A DNA stretch of 64,000 bases, taken from Phocoena phocoena (Eukaryota > Chordata > Mammalia > Artiodactyla > Phocoenidae). Both the position numbers and the translations under genes were made by a program. Every line of letters begins with the position of its first letter. Within the stretch, counting starts at the first letter, position 1. Where the stretch lies: assembly GCF_963924675.1 (NCBI RefSeq), contig NC_089222.1, forward strand, positions 136,860,281-136,924,280, read 5' to 3'. The notes under the pieces are model-generated. The model was not told where the DNA came from, searched no databases, and saw only the letters and a list, made by a program, of their open reading frames with translations. Positions 61,075 to 64,000 of the stretch are shown here, piece by piece.

Positions 61075-62010
61075 ATCCACAGTGGGCTAGAGGAACTATT
61101 AGAACCATTAGAACCAGTATAGCAGGAATGCTACAAGAAAGAACACTTCACTTGAATACTAAAATTTTCAAGGGAGGATAGGGCTTTAAAGATTTTTTTA
61201 AGTGCATTAACAGAGTTAATAAAACAGGAAAGTAAATACAAGAAAACTAAGTCCATGGTGTTGGCATTGGAATGGGAGGGGGCAGACTAGCATGTAATTT
61301 AGAATTTTTCAGGACCTAGCAAAATTATCTTTATTCTTTTGGTAGCTTATATTTAAAACACAATTTTAAAACTCTACTATTATGACCCTAACTTTATTTA
61401 ACCAACCTCTAAATAAGTAAAATAGGTTTGCAGGACTCTTCTGCTATGGAGAAGTATACAGAAAGATCAAAGTATTTCCAAATGTATTATGGAGAATTAC
61501 TTATGTCTTCTAAAAGATTATATGCCTGTGCAGTTTCATACAATAAGGACCTGGATTAACTTTGTTCTACAAAGAAGGAAAACCTGATGTATTATGTGCT
61601 TTCCTATTGCCTCTGTAAGTAGAGTCAAAAGAACAAAGCATTTTCCAGAAGGTATGAAGTCGTATCTGTCCTCAGTGCTTCCTAGAGATCAAAAGAGTCT
61701 TTTAGCAGTTTTATTGGCAATCTTCTGAGGGCTTCAATTAATATTTCATTTCGTAAATGATGAGTACTAGAGGGGGGAAACCCTACTATATACATGTGAG
61801 TGGTTGTCAACCATGATTTTTGAAAAATATTTCTTAACACGAATGAATAAAAATATTTCTGGTTTCACCTAGTTTGTATAATGGTTTTCGGTTTGTTTAG
61901 AAGTAATCTCTCAAACCATTGCTTTCTTACTCAACCTAAAGGTAAGTAAACAGTGGTAAAGTGGCATTCCATTTTTTTTGTTTTGATGAGAAAATGTACA
62001 AATAAACTTT
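61075..62010. other. no recognised feature
   Basis: AT-rich unique sequence. Confidence 0.3.
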
Positions 62011-62017
62011 ATTGGTA

Positions 62018-62468
62018 TACTTGTTTCCTGAGGCTGCTGTAACAAAGTACCACACCTTGGGTGGGTTAAACAAGAGAAATTTGTTGTCTCAGAATTCTGG
62101 TAGCTAGGAGTCCTACATCAAGTATCAGCAGAGTTAGTTGCCGCTGAGCCTGGGAGGGAGAATGGGTTCTAGGCTTCTAATTTCTGGTGATTTGGGCAAT
62201 CTTTGGTGTTCCTTAGCTTGCAGACACTTTGCCCCAATCTCTGTCTACAGCTTCACATGGTGTGCTCTCCCTGTTTGCAGGTCTGTGTCCACATTTCCCC
62301 TTTTTATAAGGACACCAGTCATATTAGATTACAGGCCCAACCTAATGACCTCATTTAACTAATTACAACTGCAAAGGTCCTATTTTCCAAATAAGGTCAA
62401 CATTCTGAGGCACTTGGGGGTTAGAACTTCAACATATGAATTTTAAGAGGACAAGATTCAACCAATAA
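62018..62468 (-). repeat. MLT1-like MaLR LTR, antisense
   Basis: The plus strand shows 'gtttcctgaggctgctgtaa', 'caaagtaccacaccttgggt', 'aaggacaccagtcatattag', 'cctaatgacctcatttaact' and 'gacaagattcaaccaataac'. It is the reverse of a near-complete LTR of the same type as 16996-17440. Confidence 0.82.
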
Positions 62469-62469
62469 C

Positions 62470-63580
62470 AATCGGGTAACTATTTTTAAGGGTATGCTTT
62501 TATTTTATTTTTTTAAATAGAGAACCCCCAGTTGCAGTTGATGGTTTCCTTGTTACTCTTGGCTCCCCCAGTTTTCAGAGCCCCATTTAGTTCTGGATCA
62601 TCAACAAAAGGTCAGGTCCAGGCAAGGAAGTCTTTGATGGCAGAAGATCTAACCTCTCAGAGCCACTATGTCCAGATGGTTCAGGATGCCATGATCCTTG
62701 TACTTCTTGGACCTGCTCCTTCGTTGGAGCTCTGCTCTAACTTGGTGAGGCCACCATCACCCCTTGTTGAGGTCATCCAATGCTTTCCTCCGGAGAGGCA
62801 AGATGGGAGAATTCCCAGTCAGTCCTGCACCATGCTAACTGTCCATCTTTTTATTTCCAGGTCTTTGTTCAAAATCAAAAAGATGATTCTGTCTTGAACC
62901 AGGTGAATATAAACACATCAAATACACAAAGGAAAAATATTTCTTCAGAGTAACTCCACAAAAAATGAAAACTCCCCAAGTATAAAGTACATATGTGTCT
63001 TTGTTAGTCAACCTAACTATAATCAAAACCATGTTTTTCACAGGTTTCCTTCATAACTTGAGAAGATAAGCCCCCACCCCTGGAAATGTTTGGAGTATTG
63101 AGGATGCCAGCTTTCTTTCTTCCAAGGAGAGATTTTCTGGCTCTTTCCTGAACACAGCAAGACCCTATGACTCTCCAGAATTTCTTTTACTAAACTAGAA
63201 TATTTTCTAGCTGCACTTCCTACTCCACCTTGAGCCACCTGAGTCTTTTTTAGTAACCATTGGATTATCTAGGAGTGACCATCTCACCTCCTCCTGTTTC
63301 TTCTCAGCCTGTTAGGGTACCCAACTATCTCATCCTCAACTGCCCAGACTCTCCCAGTTTTAGCTGAAATTCTCAAGTGCTGGAAACCCCCCAGTTTCAG
63401 GCAAATCTGAAAGTCAGTCTCCTACTGTTACTTTACTCTTCATGTAATATATTTTAGTCCATAAATTGCCTAAATATTCCTGGCTTGCAGCTAAAGCAGA
63501 ATTTAAAAGGATACTACCCTTAAAACAAATAAACAAAAAAGTAAACTACATAGAAAATTAACCTGTTATTCCTTTCTTAC
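62470..63580. other. unique sequence with one exon-like segment
   Basis: No repeat was recognised. A 42-base segment at 62861-62902 has exon-like borders. A 121-codon open frame (62532-62897) overlaps it in another phase and has no domain evidence. Confidence 0.35.
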
Positions 63581-63589
63581 AATTTTTCT

Positions 63590-64000
63590 GGAACATCAGG
63601 AAGCATAAATCATGTTTCATCCTACCTGGACTTCACTAGGGCTTCAGCCCTGATTCTGCAACTCTCCTGTGCATGTCTTCACTTCTGTCTGCCATAACCA
63701 TGTTCATATCCAGACTGTTTATACCACCCCCTAATCTCCAAAGGTCCCTTTTTTTCCACCCAGAGCTCACTTGCTCTTGGGAGAAAGCCAAGAGTCATTT
63801 TTGACAGTTTTCTTTCTTCTTTCCCTATTAGTCACCCAACCACACTGATTCCACCTTTCATAATAACAACAACTCATGTTACGTGATGCCTCCTGGGCTG
63901 CAAAGTGTTCTTATAAACCTTCATTACTGGAGTTTCATGTCTATCCAGGACAGTGGGGTGGTGAAGGAGTACTATCTTTTCATTTTACAGATGCAAAAAC
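63590..64000. repeat. possible L2-like then MIR-like remnants at the window edge
   Basis: The 63770-63850 part resembles an L2-type LINE ('gagtcatttttgacagtttt'). The last 110 bases resemble a reversed MIR ('gttcttataaaccttcatta', then 'cattttacagatgcaaaaac') that runs off the window. Both are weak. Confidence 0.35.

Noticed and set aside
1..64000. CRISPR array, operon, or prokaryotic elements
   Set aside because: The repeats are mammalian SINE, LINE and LTR families. No regularly spaced direct repeats or bacterial gene organisation were seen.

Overview
This window looks like nuclear DNA from a cetacean (whale or dolphin). It is AT-rich, has no long intact coding gene, and is packed with mammalian interspersed repeats. 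The diagnostic elements are four near-consensus tRNA-derived SINEs of the CHR type, which share the start ggcttccctggtgg, a tRNA A box and B box, and the tail gcgtaccgcaaaa. With them are cetartiodactyl-type L1 3' ends. The assignment comes from family recognition, not from a database search. Beneath them lie older shared mammalian layers: MIR, L2, L1M/HAL1-like LINEs, MaLR (MLT1-like) LTRs, hAT and Tigger DNA transposons.

The most informative region is 6.5-15.0 kb. An old hAT-type DNA transposon is split by about 8.1 kb flanked by a 20-bp target-site duplication (6639-6658 and 14765-14784, one mismatch). The inserted DNA begins with GC-rich sequence and then a retrocopy of DCUN1D2 (DCN1-like neddylation co-factor). 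Codons that I place on either side of the first two introns are directly joined. Coding similarity then stops at about 7234, resumes at about 11880, and stops again at 11994 exactly before a GT that looks like a splice donor. About 2.4 kb of CpG-rich, non-coding sequence follows, ending in an L1 3' end with a short A-rich tail. The simplest reading is reverse transcription of a partly spliced DCUN1D2 transcript that ended at an L1 polyadenylation signal inside an intron. Within it are an old L1, a younger L1 inserted into the old one (13-bp duplication), and a CHR SINE inserted into the younger one (11-bp duplication).

Layout: 0-6.5 kb holds an L2 fragment, MLT1 and MER21-like LTRs, an L1 tail and a possible antisense retrocopy. 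6.5-15 kb is the nested DCUN1D2 locus. 15-28 kb holds MIR, L1M, MLT1, L2, a CHR SINE, a MER20-like hAT element, an L1 3' end and a solo ERV LTR with a 4-bp duplication (27243-27739). 28-38 kb is mostly unique, with an antisense L1, several MIRs, L2-like sequence and a long TA microsatellite. 38-43 kb is an antisense L1/HAL1-like block holding an antisense CHR SINE. 44-49 kb holds LTRs, a complete but decayed Tigger element with an unidentified insert, and a CHR SINE. 49-64 kb is mostly unique, with L1, MLT1, MIR and L2 fragments, an older antisense CHR SINE and one exon-like 42-base segment (62861-62902).

No functional protein-coding gene, tRNA, rRNA or CRISPR array can be supported. The stretch could be intergenic or lie within a large intron. 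Repeat boundaries are by eye and usually uncertain by 10-50 bases, except where a target-site duplication is given.
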